This document shows, piece by piece, positions 41,692 through 49,843 of a stretch of DNA of 64,000 nucleotides (its first letter is position 1; each line of letters starts with the position of its first letter). This DNA comes from Streptomyces sp. TRM70350 (GTDB taxonomy: Bacteria; Actinomycetota; Actinomycetes; Streptomycetales; Streptomycetaceae). Location: positions 310,001-374,000 of the forward strand of contig NZ_JAHUXH010000006.1 in assembly GCF_019219825.1 (NCBI RefSeq). Reading direction: 5' to 3'. The position numbers were made by a program, and so were the translations under genes. The notes beneath the pieces are model-generated. The model searched no databases, was not told the origin of the DNA, and worked only from the letters and a program-made list of their open reading frames with translations.

Positions 41692-42141
41692 CTACCGATC
41701 CCCCGACGGGAAGCAGATCCGGACGTAGACCGTCTTGCCTTCCTGAGCGTCCGGGCGCCGGCGTACGCCCCAGCCGTCCGCCAGGACGTCGACCAGGCCC
41801 ATCCCGAAGCCTCCGGTCTCGCCGCGCTCGCTCTCCGGGCGGATGACCGGGCCCTCGGCGACGCCGTCGTCTATCTCGACGGTGAGTTCCGGGCCGTCCC
41901 ACGAGGTCCGCATCTCGCTCGGGCCGCAGGCGTGACGGCAGGCATTGGTGACGAGTTCCGAGACGATGAGCAGAGCGGCGTCGGCCTTCTCCCTGATGGC
42001 AGGGGCGGCCGCCTCAGTCAGGCCACGGTCGCGCAGCCGTGCCAGCACGGTGCGGCGGGCGTCGCGGGCGGCGAACCGCGGATCGGCGAAGTGGGAACGG
42101 TGCGGCGCCCGGGCGACGGGACGCGTCAGTGCGATGGTCAT
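41692..42141 (-). CDS. SpoIIAB/RsbW-type ATP-binding protein (anti-sigma-like)
   Basis: A 149-residue GHKL ATPase: N-box ALLIVSELVTNACRHA, G1 VEIDDGVAEGPV and G2 GGFGMGLVDVLADGWGV. Streptomyces has dozens of these, acting as anti-sigma factors or partners of PP2C phosphatases and antagonists. No sigma or antagonist gene is adjacent, so the partner is unknown. ATG with GAAGGGA six bases upstream. The leader DNA carries a G-rich tandem repeat. Confidence 0.88.
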   Translation of the reverse strand: MTIALTRPVARAPHRSHFADPRFAARDARRTVLARLRDRGLTEAAAPAIREKADAALLIVSELVTNACRHACGPSEMRTSWDGPELTVEIDDGVAEGPVIRPESERGETGGFGMGLVDVLADGWGVRRRPDAQEGKTVYVRICFPSGDR

Positions 42142-42160
42142 CGGTTGTCCCTTCGGATCG

Positions 42161-42190
42161 GGGAGGGTCGGGGAGGGTCGGGGAGGGTCG
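42161..42190 (-). repeat. Triplicate G-rich decamer (possible G-quadruplex)
   Basis: Three exact tandem copies of GGGAGGGTCG on the plus strand lie 20-49 bases upstream of the ATPase start. The run offers six or more G-tracts of three or four bases, enough for a G-quadruplex on the template strand of the minus-strand gene. Confidence 0.85.
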
Positions 42191-42231
42191 GGCGTACTGC
42201 CACCCGGGGTGGCATGCCGTAGAGCGCACGG

Positions 42232-42612
42232 TCATGCGCGATGCGTGACCGACGGGGCGCTGTCGGTCAGGACCAAGCACCCCAGGTGTCCGGTAGCGGT
42301 CGTGTACAGGGCCTTGACGACGCCGGCCGCGGCCAGCGACGTCCGGCAGCGCGGACACGGTGCGGCCGGCGTGGGCCTGCCCGCGGCGTCGACCCGGGCG
42401 ATGCAGATCACCGCTCCGGTCGTACGGCGCGCTCTGCGCAGCACCCTCTCCTCGGCGTGGAAGGTCGCGTTCCGGAAGTCCACGCTCGGCGCGTTCCGGA
42501 GCACGTTGGGACCGGCGGCCAGGACACGGTTGCCCATGGCGAGGACCGCGCCCACCCGGTAGCGGCACGACGAGCGCGTCGCCTGTCGGATCGCGAGGTG
42601 GATGAGCGCCAC
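42232..42612 (-). CDS. Cytidine/deoxycytidylate deaminase-fold protein
   Basis: A 126-residue zinc-dependent deaminase. The zinc ligands and catalytic Glu are in ATFHAEERVLRRARR, with the two Cys in APCPRCRTSLAAAGV. The fold suits free nucleosides, dCMP or secondary-metabolite nucleosides; the exact substrate is open. GTG start with AAGGA six bases upstream. Possibly transcribed with the anti-sigma-like gene (90-base gap containing the G-rich repeat). Confidence 0.8.
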   Translation of the reverse strand: MALIHLAIRQATRSSCRYRVGAVLAMGNRVLAAGPNVLRNAPSVDFRNATFHAEERVLRRARRTTGAVICIARVDAAGRPTPAAPCPRCRTSLAAAGVVKALYTTATGHLGCLVLTDSAPSVTHRA

Positions 42613-42855
42613 TCCGGTTCCTTACCGCCGAGGCGGTGGCTGTTTGATCGCATATGCCCAGAGTGTCGGTTTATGCAGCGCACACCGATCCCCGGATCGG
42701 TCCATAAGCCGACTGACAGCCGTCCACCGATGGCAGCCGCCGCGTCCCCCATTCATCGGATCCCGGCGCCGGTGCCCGAAGGTGACGCGACCGGTGCTCC
42801 CGCGCCCTCCCCTTCGGCCGTTGGCACCCGAAACCGCGGCTGAGAGCGTCGCGGC

Positions 42856-44232
42856 ATGGGAGTCATCGCTTCATTGCAGACCGCTGATATCACCGTGGAG
42901 CCGGGCGAGGAGGCACGGTGTGAGGTGCGGCTGCGCAACACGGGCACCGTGGTGGACCGCTTCACCCTCGATGTGCTGGGGGAAGCCAAGGAATGGATCA
43001 CCGTCTCTCCGGCAGAGGTCAGTGTCTTCCCCGGCGACGACGCGACCGCCGAACTGACGTTCCGGCCGCCGCGGGCGGCGAGCACCCCGAACGGCAGCGT
43101 CCGGTTCGCCCTGCGGGTCATGTCGTGGGAGGACACCGAGGGATCCACGGTCGAGGAGGCCACGGTGAACGTGGGCACGTTCACCGACCTCACCGCGGAA
43201 CTGCTTCCCCGGACGACCCGGGGACGGTGGCGGGCCCGCACCCGGCTCGCCGTCGACAACCGTGGCAACTCCCCGGCCTCCGTCACCCTCAGCGGCCTCG
43301 ACGAGGACGGGAAGCTGCGCTTCGTCATGAGGGAAGGCGCCCTCCGTGTCGATCCCGACACCAGCAGGATCGTCCCGGTGCGCCTGCGCGTCGGCGAGAG
43401 GTTCCTGGTGGGACCGCCGCGGACCGTCCCGTACCAACTCCTTGTCCGCGGGCCGGAGAACAACACCGTCACGGCCGACGGCGCCCTCGTCCAGCTGCCG
43501 CTTCTGCCCGCCAGGCTCCCCAAGGCACTCGTCCTCGCCACGGCCGGCCTCGTCCTGGCATGCGTCCTCGGGCCCGCCTACTTCAAACCGTCGGCGCACT
43601 CGGCGGCCGTGACCGCCCCGCCGCAGGACACCGGGGCCGGGGCGGACAACGCGACACACAGCACCTCCCCCGCGCCTTCGGGGCGGCCCTCGGCCCAGTC
43701 GAAGCCGGACGAGGCCTCGGCGTCGACGCCGCCGCCTCCGTCACCAGGCCCGTCGGCCGAGCGGGACACCGGACGGGAGGGCGGCAGCCCCGCCGCAACA
43801 GCGAAAGCACCGGCGGTCACCGGCAAGAACTCCCCGACCGCCGCCCTGGAGGAGACGGAAGCGGCACCCGAACCGGTCAGCATCCAGGCCGAGGACTTCC
43901 GCATCGAGACGACAGCCGCACCCGGAAGGCCCGGCGAGTTCAAGACCTTCGAGCACAAGGTCCCGAAGGGACAGACGCTTTACATCAGCGACTTCATGCT
44001 GGAGAACCCGCACAGGGACACCGGCACGCTGCAGATTCGCCGGAACGGCGCCGTCCTGATGGAGTACGAGCTCTCCGACGTCCACCCCCAACTGGACCGC
44101 CACTTCCTCGAACCGCTCAGGTTCGAAGCCGGGCAGCGGCTCGTACTGGCCGTCGACTGCCGGAAGCCGGGCCGGACCGCATGCACCCCCGCCGCGTTCG
44201 TCTCGGGACGCTCCATGACCCCTGCCGAATGA
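42856..44232 (+). CDS. Single-pass membrane protein with N-terminal Ig-like domains, CIS-locus associated
   Basis: A 458-residue protein. Residues 1-210 look like two Ig-like/CARDB beta domains (EARCEVRLRNTGTVVDRFTL, RTRLAVDNRGNSPASVTLSG). A transmembrane helix spans about 222-242 (PKALVLATAGLVLACVLGPA); the basic residues before it favour N-in topology. A Ser/Pro/Ala-rich linker (about 250-340) leads to a C-terminal beta domain (LYISDFMLENPHRDTGTLQI) with a Cys pair near the end. Similar proteins occur beside Streptomyces CIS genes, sometimes labelled hydrolytic proteins, but I see no catalytic motif. A structural or anchoring role at the membrane is inference. Confidence 0.6.
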   Translation: MGVIASLQTADITVEPGEEARCEVRLRNTGTVVDRFTLDVLGEAKEWITVSPAEVSVFPGDDATAELTFRPPRAASTPNGSVRFALRVMSWEDTEGSTVEEATVNVGTFTDLTAELLPRTTRGRWRARTRLAVDNRGNSPASVTLSGLDEDGKLRFVMREGALRVDPDTSRIVPVRLRVGERFLVGPPRTVPYQLLVRGPENNTVTADGALVQLPLLPARLPKALVLATAGLVLACVLGPAYFKPSAHSAAVTAPPQDTGAGADNATHSTSPAPSGRPSAQSKPDEASASTPPPPSPGPSAERDTGREGGSPAATAKAPAVTGKNSPTAALEETEAAPEPVSIQAEDFRIETTAAPGRPGEFKTFEHKVPKGQTLYISDFMLENPHRDTGTLQIRRNGAVLMEYELSDVHPQLDRHFLEPLRFEAGQRLVLAVDCRKPGRTACTPAAFVSGRSMTPAE

Positions 44233-44340
44233 CGGATAGCCGTGCGACAACCCTGAGTTAAGGCTGCGTGGAGGCGTGCGAGGACATACTTCGGGGCGCG
44301 AGCTCACCGATGCCGCGGTGACAACCAGATAGGAGCCCCC

Positions 44341-44961
44341 ATGCAGGACAGGATTGCGGTGCAGGTGCGCGCCTTGGACCCCATCTCCGAGATGGGTGTC
44401 CTCACGGCTCTCCGGCCACGGCCGGAGGTCCGCCTGGTGGACGGTCCGGAGGACGGGACGGTCGGCGTCGTCGTGGCCGAGGGCGTGAACGACCAGACGG
44501 TCCAACTGCTGCGGTCGGTTCGGGCGAACGGTGCGGAGAGCGTCGTCGTCGTGGCCGGTGCGGTGGACGACGACGGGCTTCTCGCATCGGTCGAAGCGGG
44601 CGTCGGCGGTGTGATCCGCCGACAGGACGCGACAGCAGACCAACTGGTGCGGCTGATCACGTCGGTGCACCGAGGCGCCGGAGTGATGCCTCCCGACCTG
44701 CTGGGGCGCCTCCTCAAGCAGGTCTCGCGTCTGCAGAACCATGTGCTCACGCCGCGCGGCATCAGCCCCACCGGCCTCACCGACCGCGAGGCCAGCGTGC
44801 TCCGGCTCGTCGCCAAGGGCTTCGACACGGCCGAGATCGCACGGCAGCTCGCGTACTCGGAGCGCACCGTCAAGCACGTTCTCCATGACGTCACGACCCG
44901 CTTCCAGTTGCGCAACCGGTCGCACGCCGTCGCCTACGCCATTCGCGAAGGGCTCATCTGA
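44341..44961 (+). CDS. LuxR-family response-regulator-like transcription factor
   Basis: A 206-residue protein with an N-terminal receiver-like domain (about 1-125) and a C-terminal LuxR helix-turn-helix (GLTDREASVLRLVAKGFDTA, YSERTVKHVLHDVTTRF). The receiver lacks an obvious acidic pocket, so it may be phosphorylation-independent. A LuxR regulator at the edge of the CIS genes is common in Streptomyces, and I infer control of CIS expression. It is followed by the PAAR gene 98 bases on. Confidence 0.85.
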   Translation: MQDRIAVQVRALDPISEMGVLTALRPRPEVRLVDGPEDGTVGVVVAEGVNDQTVQLLRSVRANGAESVVVVAGAVDDDGLLASVEAGVGGVIRRQDATADQLVRLITSVHRGAGVMPPDLLGRLLKQVSRLQNHVLTPRGISPTGLTDREASVLRLVAKGFDTAEIARQLAYSERTVKHVLHDVTTRFQLRNRSHAVAYAIREGLI

Positions 44962-45059
44962 GAGGCATGACCGTACCCACCGGCGGTACGAGCACCCGCC
45001 ACCGCTACGCGCATCGAAGACGTCGGCCGTGCGCCCCGCACCACCCGAAAGGCACTGAC

Positions 45060-45452
45060 ATGAGCCGGCCCGCGGCACGCCTGGGCGACCGAGTGACCGG
45101 CACCGACACCCACATCGTGCTGGTGCCGTCGCCGGGCGGGCCGGTGCCCACGCCCACGCAGCTGCCGTTCAGCGGCACCATCACCTCGGGCTGCTGCGCC
45201 ACGGTCCTGATCGGCGGGAGACCCGCCGCCACCATCGGGAGCCGTGCGACGAACGTCCCTCCGCACGTGCCCCCCACGGGCACCTTCGCCAGGCCCCCGG
45301 AGAACTCCGGGAGCGTCAGCACGGGCGACCCTCGCGTGCTGATCGGCGGCAGAGCCGCGGCTCGCAACGGCGACACCGTGGTGACGTGCAGCGACCCGGT
45401 GCCCGCGCCCAACTGCAGGATCTCCGCTGCGGGAAACGTCCACATCGGCTGA
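45060..45452 (+). CDS. PAAR-domain spike-tip protein
   Basis: A 130-residue PAAR-repeat protein: AARLGDRVTGTDTHIVL, CCATVLIGGRPAATIGSRAT and VLIGGRAAARNGDTVVTC. PAAR proteins form the zinc-stabilised cone on the VgrG trimer and sharpen or load contractile injectors. This is the tip of the CIS whose spike gene is at 52228-54162 on the other strand. ATG with GAAAGG eight bases upstream. Confidence 0.9.
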   Translation: MSRPAARLGDRVTGTDTHIVLVPSPGGPVPTPTQLPFSGTITSGCCATVLIGGRPAATIGSRATNVPPHVPPTGTFARPPENSGSVSTGDPRVLIGGRAAARNGDTVVTCSDPVPAPNCRISAAGNVHIG

Positions 45453-45494
45453 CCGCCCCCGCGGCACTTCTCACGATCAGGAGTTCTCACGCCC

Positions 45495-45743
45495 ATGCTG
45501 CTTGCTCGAAAGAGGGCTGCCGCGGGTCAGGCACGCACCTCACCCGCCGTCACACGCCTGAAGAGGGAGTTCCGGTGGACGCCACTGGCGATGGCCGCTC
45601 TCCTTTCCACCGGTCTCACCTGGATCGTCCTCTTCTACCTGACCCAGGGTCGTCTCCCCGTCCACTCCTGGGGGAACTGGAACCTCGGATTCGGTATCGC
45701 CCTCCTCGTGACCGCCCTGTGTCTCTCCGCACGATGGCGGTAG
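45495..45743 (+). CDS. crgA: CrgA-family cell-division membrane protein (paralogue)
   Basis: An 82-residue protein with two transmembrane helices and the CrgA signature: WTPLAMAALLSTGLTWIVLF, then YLTQGRLPVHSWGNWNLGFG and a final ARWR. CrgA coordinates division and septum formation in actinobacteria, and Streptomyces uses it to control aerial-hyphal septation. The housekeeping crgA normally lies near pknB/pbpA; this copy, 42 bases after a PAAR gene, is therefore probably a paralogue recruited to the CIS locus. A strong terminator follows. Confidence 0.8.
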   Translation: MLLARKRAAAGQARTSPAVTRLKREFRWTPLAMAALLSTGLTWIVLFYLTQGRLPVHSWGNWNLGFGIALLVTALCLSARWR

Positions 45744-45764
45744 CGGGCGCGGTCGGCGTGGACG

Positions 45765-45814
45765 GCACAGGGCCGGGGGCCGTCCGTCCGAGCGGAAGGC
45801 CCCCGGCCCTGTGC
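45765..45814. terminator. Strong bidirectional hairpin
   Basis: A 17-bp perfect stem (45765-45781 with 45798-45814) and 16-base loop lie between the convergent CrgA-like and sortase genes. It is placed to end both transcripts. Confidence 0.85.
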
Positions 45815-45827
45815 TGTCGACCGGCGT

Positions 45828-46481
45828 TCAGTCCGCGGCGGAGGAGGCGGTCAGCTTCGCGTAGACCACGACGTTGTCCTGGTACGCATGAGCCGCTTGG
45901 TCGTAGTGGCCGCAGGTGATCAGCCGGAGCTCCGCGTCCGCGGTGTCCCCGTAGACCTCGCGCGCCGGGAAGTCGCTCTTGGGGTACTCCGCGAGCCGGA
46001 CGACCGTGAAGTGTGCGGTCGTCCCGTCCGCACGGTGGACGAGGACGGCCTGACCCGCCCGGAGCACGCCCAGCCGGTAGAAGACGCCGGTGCCGTAACG
46101 CCCGACGGTCGAATGTCCCAGGATCACCGCGGCCCCCTTCTCCCCCGGTGTGCTCGATCCCTGGTACCAGCCTGCCGGCGCGTCGGCTGCGATGGGCGGC
46201 ACCTGCACCTCACCGTTGCGGTCCAGACCGAGGGTGTCGAGCCGCGATCTGACATGAAGGGACGGTATGTCGATACTCACGGGCTGTGAGCGCGCCATGG
46301 GAGCGGCGGCCACCACACGGGCCTCGGGACCGGTCGTGGCCGAGGGCCGCGGTGGCACGGTGTGCGCCGGATGGGGCCACCAGGAACCGCTCGTCGCCCC
46401 CAGGAAGAGTCCGCCGGCGAGCACAGCCGCCGCGATCGCGGCCCTCAGCGCCAGGCCGCGGGCACGCACGGACGACGGCAT
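45828..46481 (-). CDS. Class F sortase
   Basis: A 217-residue class F sortase: an N-terminal membrane anchor (LRAAIAAAVLAGGLFLGA), SIDIPSLHVRSRLDTLGLD, catalytic His in AAVILGHSTVGRYGTGVFY, catalytic Cys in LRLITCGHYDQAAHAYQDN and the Arg/Val strand NVVVYAKL. Sortases cleave a C-terminal sorting motif and attach proteins to the cell wall. The gene immediately upstream on the same strand encodes a protein with an APATG motif, a hydrophobic segment and an Arg tail, a likely substrate. Confidence 0.92.
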   Translation of the reverse strand: MPSSVRARGLALRAAIAAAVLAGGLFLGATSGSWWPHPAHTVPPRPSATTGPEARVVAAAPMARSQPVSIDIPSLHVRSRLDTLGLDRNGEVQVPPIAADAPAGWYQGSSTPGEKGAAVILGHSTVGRYGTGVFYRLGVLRAGQAVLVHRADGTTAHFTVVRLAEYPKSDFPAREVYGDTADAELRLITCGHYDQAAHAYQDNVVVYAKLTASSAAD

Positions 46482-46518
46482 CCTTCCGGCCCTCCTTTCA
46501 GCCCTCCCTGCGGACTCC

Positions 46519-47493
46519 TCACCGCTGCGTGCCGGTGCGCCGGCGGCGCATCACCAGACCGGCACCCCCGGCCCCTGCGAGGAACCCGCCGAGGGCCGCA
46601 CCCACCGCCTGACCGACGTTGACCGTGGCCTTCGAGGAATCGCTCGCCGGGTCGAACTCACCGGTCGCGGGGGCGCCGTTCGGAGTCACGTGCGGCGACG
46701 GGGTCGCGGGATGCGTGCCGTCGTGGTGGGTGCCCCCGCCGCTGTCCGACCCTCCGCTGTCCGTGTGCTCGCCGAGCACCTGGAAGGTCGTCCTGGCGGT
46801 GCCCTCGCTGCCGATCAGTTTCACGACGTACCTACCGGGCTTCCGGACCGCGGTGGCATGCCCGGTGAACGCGAGCGGATCGGTCTTGTCGAGCGTGGCC
46901 GAGCGGCCCTGGAAGCCCGCGGACTCCACCGCCTTGACCGTACCGATGGGGTTGCCCTGCGAGTCGGTGGCGACGGTTCCCGAAACGCTCACCTCGGTCC
47001 CCGGCCGCACTTCCGTCGACGAGACGAACACGCGTGCCGACTCCGCCCGGCCCGGGGACCGAGTGGGCTTCGGAGTCGGCGACGGGGTGGGGCTGTCGAC
47101 CGTGAAGGACGTCGACACCTCTCCGTTGCTGCACTTGACGGTCACCTGGTACGGGCCTGACCTCTGCACCGCCGTTGCCGTGGCGGTGAACGCGTCCGGC
47201 CTGTCCTTGGTCACCTTGGCCGTGCCGCCGACGAAACCGGGCGAGGTGATGGACGTGAGCTTCGGGGCAGGGCCGCTGTCCGGCACAGCACAGGTGCCGT
47301 CGATGTGGACGGTGCCGCCCGGCGCGACCGTCGGTGCGTCGACGGAGACATGCGCGGCGCTGCCCGGTGAGGCCGGTGCGTCCGTGGCCTGTGGAGCGGG
47401 GGTCGACGGCGTGTCCGCGAAGGCGGTGCCGGACCCGAACGCCAGGGTTCCGGCGGCGAGGACGGCCGCTGCGTGGAGTGCGGAAATGCGCAT
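46519..47493 (-). CDS. Secreted Ig-like protein with C-terminal sorting signal, probable sortase substrate
   Basis: A 324-residue protein: signal peptide (HAAAVLAAGTLAFGSGTAFA), two Ig-like beta domains at about 48-132 and 152-240 of similar design (both with AFTATATAVQRSGPYQVTVK-like strands), a His/Gly/Ser-rich stalk and APATG at 274-278. A hydrophobic helix at 293-315 and four Arg follow. This is the plan of a sortase substrate in which Leu of LPxTG is replaced by Ala. ATG start with AGAAGG upstream. It precedes the class F sortase by 37 bases in the same operon. The role is probably a surface adhesin or wall protein. Confidence 0.75.
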   Translation of the reverse strand: MRISALHAAAVLAAGTLAFGSGTAFADTPSTPAPQATDAPASPGSAAHVSVDAPTVAPGGTVHIDGTCAVPDSGPAPKLTSITSPGFVGGTAKVTKDRPDAFTATATAVQRSGPYQVTVKCSNGEVSTSFTVDSPTPSPTPKPTRSPGRAESARVFVSSTEVRPGTEVSVSGTVATDSQGNPIGTVKAVESAGFQGRSATLDKTDPLAFTGHATAVRKPGRYVVKLIGSEGTARTTFQVLGEHTDSGGSDSGGGTHHDGTHPATPSPHVTPNGAPATGEFDPASDSSKATVNVGQAVGAALGGFLAGAGGAGLVMRRRRTGTQR

Positions 47494-47681
47494 AAGAGGA
47501 CCTTCTTCGATGTCCGGTCGCTCCTGCCGTGGTGCGCCGAGCCGGGCTCGGGGACCTCGGGGAGCGACAGCCAGCCCGCACGCGATTCGCGACTGCGTTG
47601 GTGCGGGACTCCACAGTCCGCCCGGAGTGCGGCCGCGGGTATCGGTCGATCGCGGGACCGCGGGGAGGACTGTCGCGTCCC

Positions 47682-49229
47682 TCAGAGCCCGCTCACCTTC
47701 GTGAAGAACTCGATCTCGGACAGGGCGACCAGGCGGTCCCCCTTCGTGGCCGGGTCGATGGCGGTGATGTGCACCTCCAGCTCACTGACGTCGTCCCGGT
47801 CCGGCAGGGTGATCTGCTGTGGCGAGGGAGAGTCCTTGATCGTGAGGTCCACACCGTCCTGACCTGTGAGGACGAGCCGCAGCCGCTCCGGCCGCCCGTA
47901 GGCACGGAAGTCCGCGGTGTCCCCGTTCCAGATCACCAGGTGGTCCAGAGAGACCGGTTCGTCGAACCGGACGGTGAGCACGGGCTCTCGTACCGACGCG
48001 TGGAATGCCCAGAACGTGTTGCTGAAGCCGTCCACGGCATGGACCCCCTCGTGTCCCTTCACCGCGCTGCTGGCGACCGCCTCGGCAGGAACCGCCGGGC
48101 GGAATTCGGGCCGGATCACCAGACCGATCCTGTCCCGTATCGCCCGGACCTCGCGGTCGACGGCCTGCCGCATGGGCGGGTGCAGCGCATACAGGCTGGT
48201 CGCGGTGATCGCCGCCACCCCGACCGCCATCCGCAGAAAGCCGAGGACCGAGGGCGTTCCCCCACCGGAAGTGCCGTTCCCCGATCCCTGATGACCGGGG
48301 CGCTGCCCGGCCTTCAGTCTCCTGTCACGGGTACGCAGGAGCAGTCGGCGCCACCATGGCTGCCGGCGGCGGACCTCGCGGGTGGTCTCCAGCTTCTCGC
48401 CGCAGTGGCGGCAGAACGTCCGCTCCAGCGGATTGCCCGACGTGCACGCCGGGCAGCGGAGGTTCCCGTCCCGCGAGCGCCGTTGCACCTGCTGGGGCGC
48501 CTTGACCGCCGTGTCCTCCCGGGGTCGTTGAGGCATGACCTCCTCGGGCTGTGCGGGCTTGTCCCCGTCGGAGGGGGAGCGCCGGAGCCGCCGCTCCGCC
48601 GCGGGGACGCCCGCGACGCGCGGGAACTGCGGTCTCCGGCCGACTCCCGTGGGCGGGCGACCGTCTGCGGCACGATCTGCCGCCTCGCCCGTACGAGTCC
48701 CGGGCGGCGTGCCGGGAAACCGTGGCCGCCCACTCGCCCCGTCCGCTCCGGCTCCGGGCCCGGTGGGCGGGGCGGGCGGTCGTCGCGGGCCCGGATCATC
48801 CGCGGCCGGACTCCGGGGGAACCGTGGCGCCGTCGGGAACGACGGCCGGTCTTCTCGCACGTCGCGCGGCTGCGGGACTGCTGTGGGCCTTCCCCGCCCC
48901 TGCGGGCCCGGCAGCGGCGGGTCCTCTCCACTTCCCGCTCCCCCCGGCCGCCCGGGAGGCCCAGGCCGTCCAGGAGGCCCAGGCCGTCCGGGAGGTCCCG
49001 CCGGGCGCGGGACGGGGTCGCGGTTCCCGACATCGCTGTAGAGGACGCGCTGCGCGCGTTCCCTCAGCCGGTCCGCCCCATGTTCCGCTTCCTGGGCGGC
49101 CTCTTCCCGGATCTCGTCCGAGACGGCCAGGGTGACTCTCTCGCCGGTCCACTTCAGGTAGCTCCGGCACGAGCCGCAGAACGTGTCCTCCGGCCGGCTG
49201 TGGGCTCCGCACTTACGACAGACGATCAC
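47682..49229 (-). CDS. CIS-associated membrane protein with two zinc ribbons and a glycan-binding-like domain (CisA-like)
   Basis: A 515-residue protein, last gene of the CIS operon. Zinc ribbon 1 uses Cys 4, 7, 18 and 21. A long disordered Pro/Gly/Arg region (about 70-245) includes a collagen-like GPP/GRP run at 75-97. Zinc ribbon 2 uses Cys 259, 262, 273 and 276. A transmembrane helix lies at about 328-349 (GFLRMAVGVAAITATSLYAL). Residues 385-512 resemble a discoidin/NADase-type glycan-binding domain (VHAVDGFSNTFWAFHASVRE). Streptomyces CIS loci encode a membrane protein called CisA that links the cytoplasmic injector to the membrane; equivalence is inferred from architecture and position. 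GTG start overlaps the preceding stop (GTGA). Confidence 0.7.
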   Translation of the reverse strand: MIVCRKCGAHSRPEDTFCGSCRSYLKWTGERVTLAVSDEIREEAAQEAEHGADRLRERAQRVLYSDVGNRDPVPRPAGPPGRPGPPGRPGPPGRPGGAGSGEDPPLPGPQGRGRPTAVPQPRDVREDRPSFPTAPRFPRSPAADDPGPRRPPAPPTGPGAGADGASGRPRFPGTPPGTRTGEAADRAADGRPPTGVGRRPQFPRVAGVPAAERRLRRSPSDGDKPAQPEEVMPQRPREDTAVKAPQQVQRRSRDGNLRCPACTSGNPLERTFCRHCGEKLETTREVRRRQPWWRRLLLRTRDRRLKAGQRPGHQGSGNGTSGGGTPSVLGFLRMAVGVAAITATSLYALHPPMRQAVDREVRAIRDRIGLVIRPEFRPAVPAEAVASSAVKGHEGVHAVDGFSNTFWAFHASVREPVLTVRFDEPVSLDHLVIWNGDTADFRAYGRPERLRLVLTGQDGVDLTIKDSPSPQQITLPDRDDVSELEVHITAIDPATKGDRLVALSEIEFFTKVSGL

Positions 49230-49843
49230 CGCTCGTCTCCCTCGGCCCTCCGGTCGTCGCCCATGCCCTCCCGCTCGTCCTGCGACGCCCGCCCTCCTCC
49301 GCCCCCTGTGAGGGACTCCACGCGATGGGCCACGTGCACCGGTGTGAAGCTCTGCACGAGCGCGTCGACCGCGGCGATCCGTGCCGGATCACCCGTGGAG
49401 ACCCGCACCGTCAGGACCGGTCGGGCGGCCTGGACCGGCGCGCTCCCCGGCACCGACGAGTACGTCACGCCGCCGCCCGTCTCCTCCACCGTCACGTCCG
49501 CGTCGTCCACCAGGACGTGCGTGAGGAGTTCCCGCAGACCTGCCACTGTTCCCCTCGTCCGCAGCAGCTCCGGAGCGCGCCGTGTCAGGGCGCGCCGCCG
49601 GTCCGGCGCGAGCGCGCCACAGGAGGGCAGTCCGGTCCAGCCGGCGAGCCACGCCACGAAGTCCTGCGGCGCGAGCCGGGGGTCGAGGTACGCCTCCAGG
49701 CAGTCGAGGGTCGCGATCACCGGGGCGAGCACCTCGTCGAGACCGGCGGTGAAGCGCTGTACGAAGTCGTCCTCCTGATAGACGGCGGGCAGCAGGGCGC
49801 CGATCGGGTGCGGAGACGGCAGCCCGGGAACGGAAGCCCTCAC
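49226..49843 (-). CDS. Phage tail protein I (gpI-like) baseplate component of the CIS
   Basis: A 205-residue P2 gpI-type baseplate wedge protein: LLPAVYQEDDFVQRFTAGLD, YLDPRLAPQDFVAWLAGWTG and RELLTHVLVDDADVTVEETG are typical of the tail_P2_I family in CIS loci. It would join the gpJ-like protein to close the wedge. It is coupled on both sides by GTGA overlaps. The C-terminal tail is charged and low-complexity. Confidence 0.88.
   Translation of the reverse strand: MRASVPGLPSPHPIGALLPAVYQEDDFVQRFTAGLDEVLAPVIATLDCLEAYLDPRLAPQDFVAWLAGWTGLPSCGALAPDRRRALTRRAPELLRTRGTVAGLRELLTHVLVDDADVTVEETGGGVTYSSVPGSAPVQAARPVLTVRVSTGDPARIAAVDALVQSFTPVHVAHRVESLTGGGGGRASQDEREGMGDDRRAEGDER

Noticed and set aside
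46267..47704. Plus-strand frames opposite the sortase and its substrate
   Set aside because: The minus strand has clear sortase and signal/anchor motifs; the opposite frames have none and no ribosome sites.
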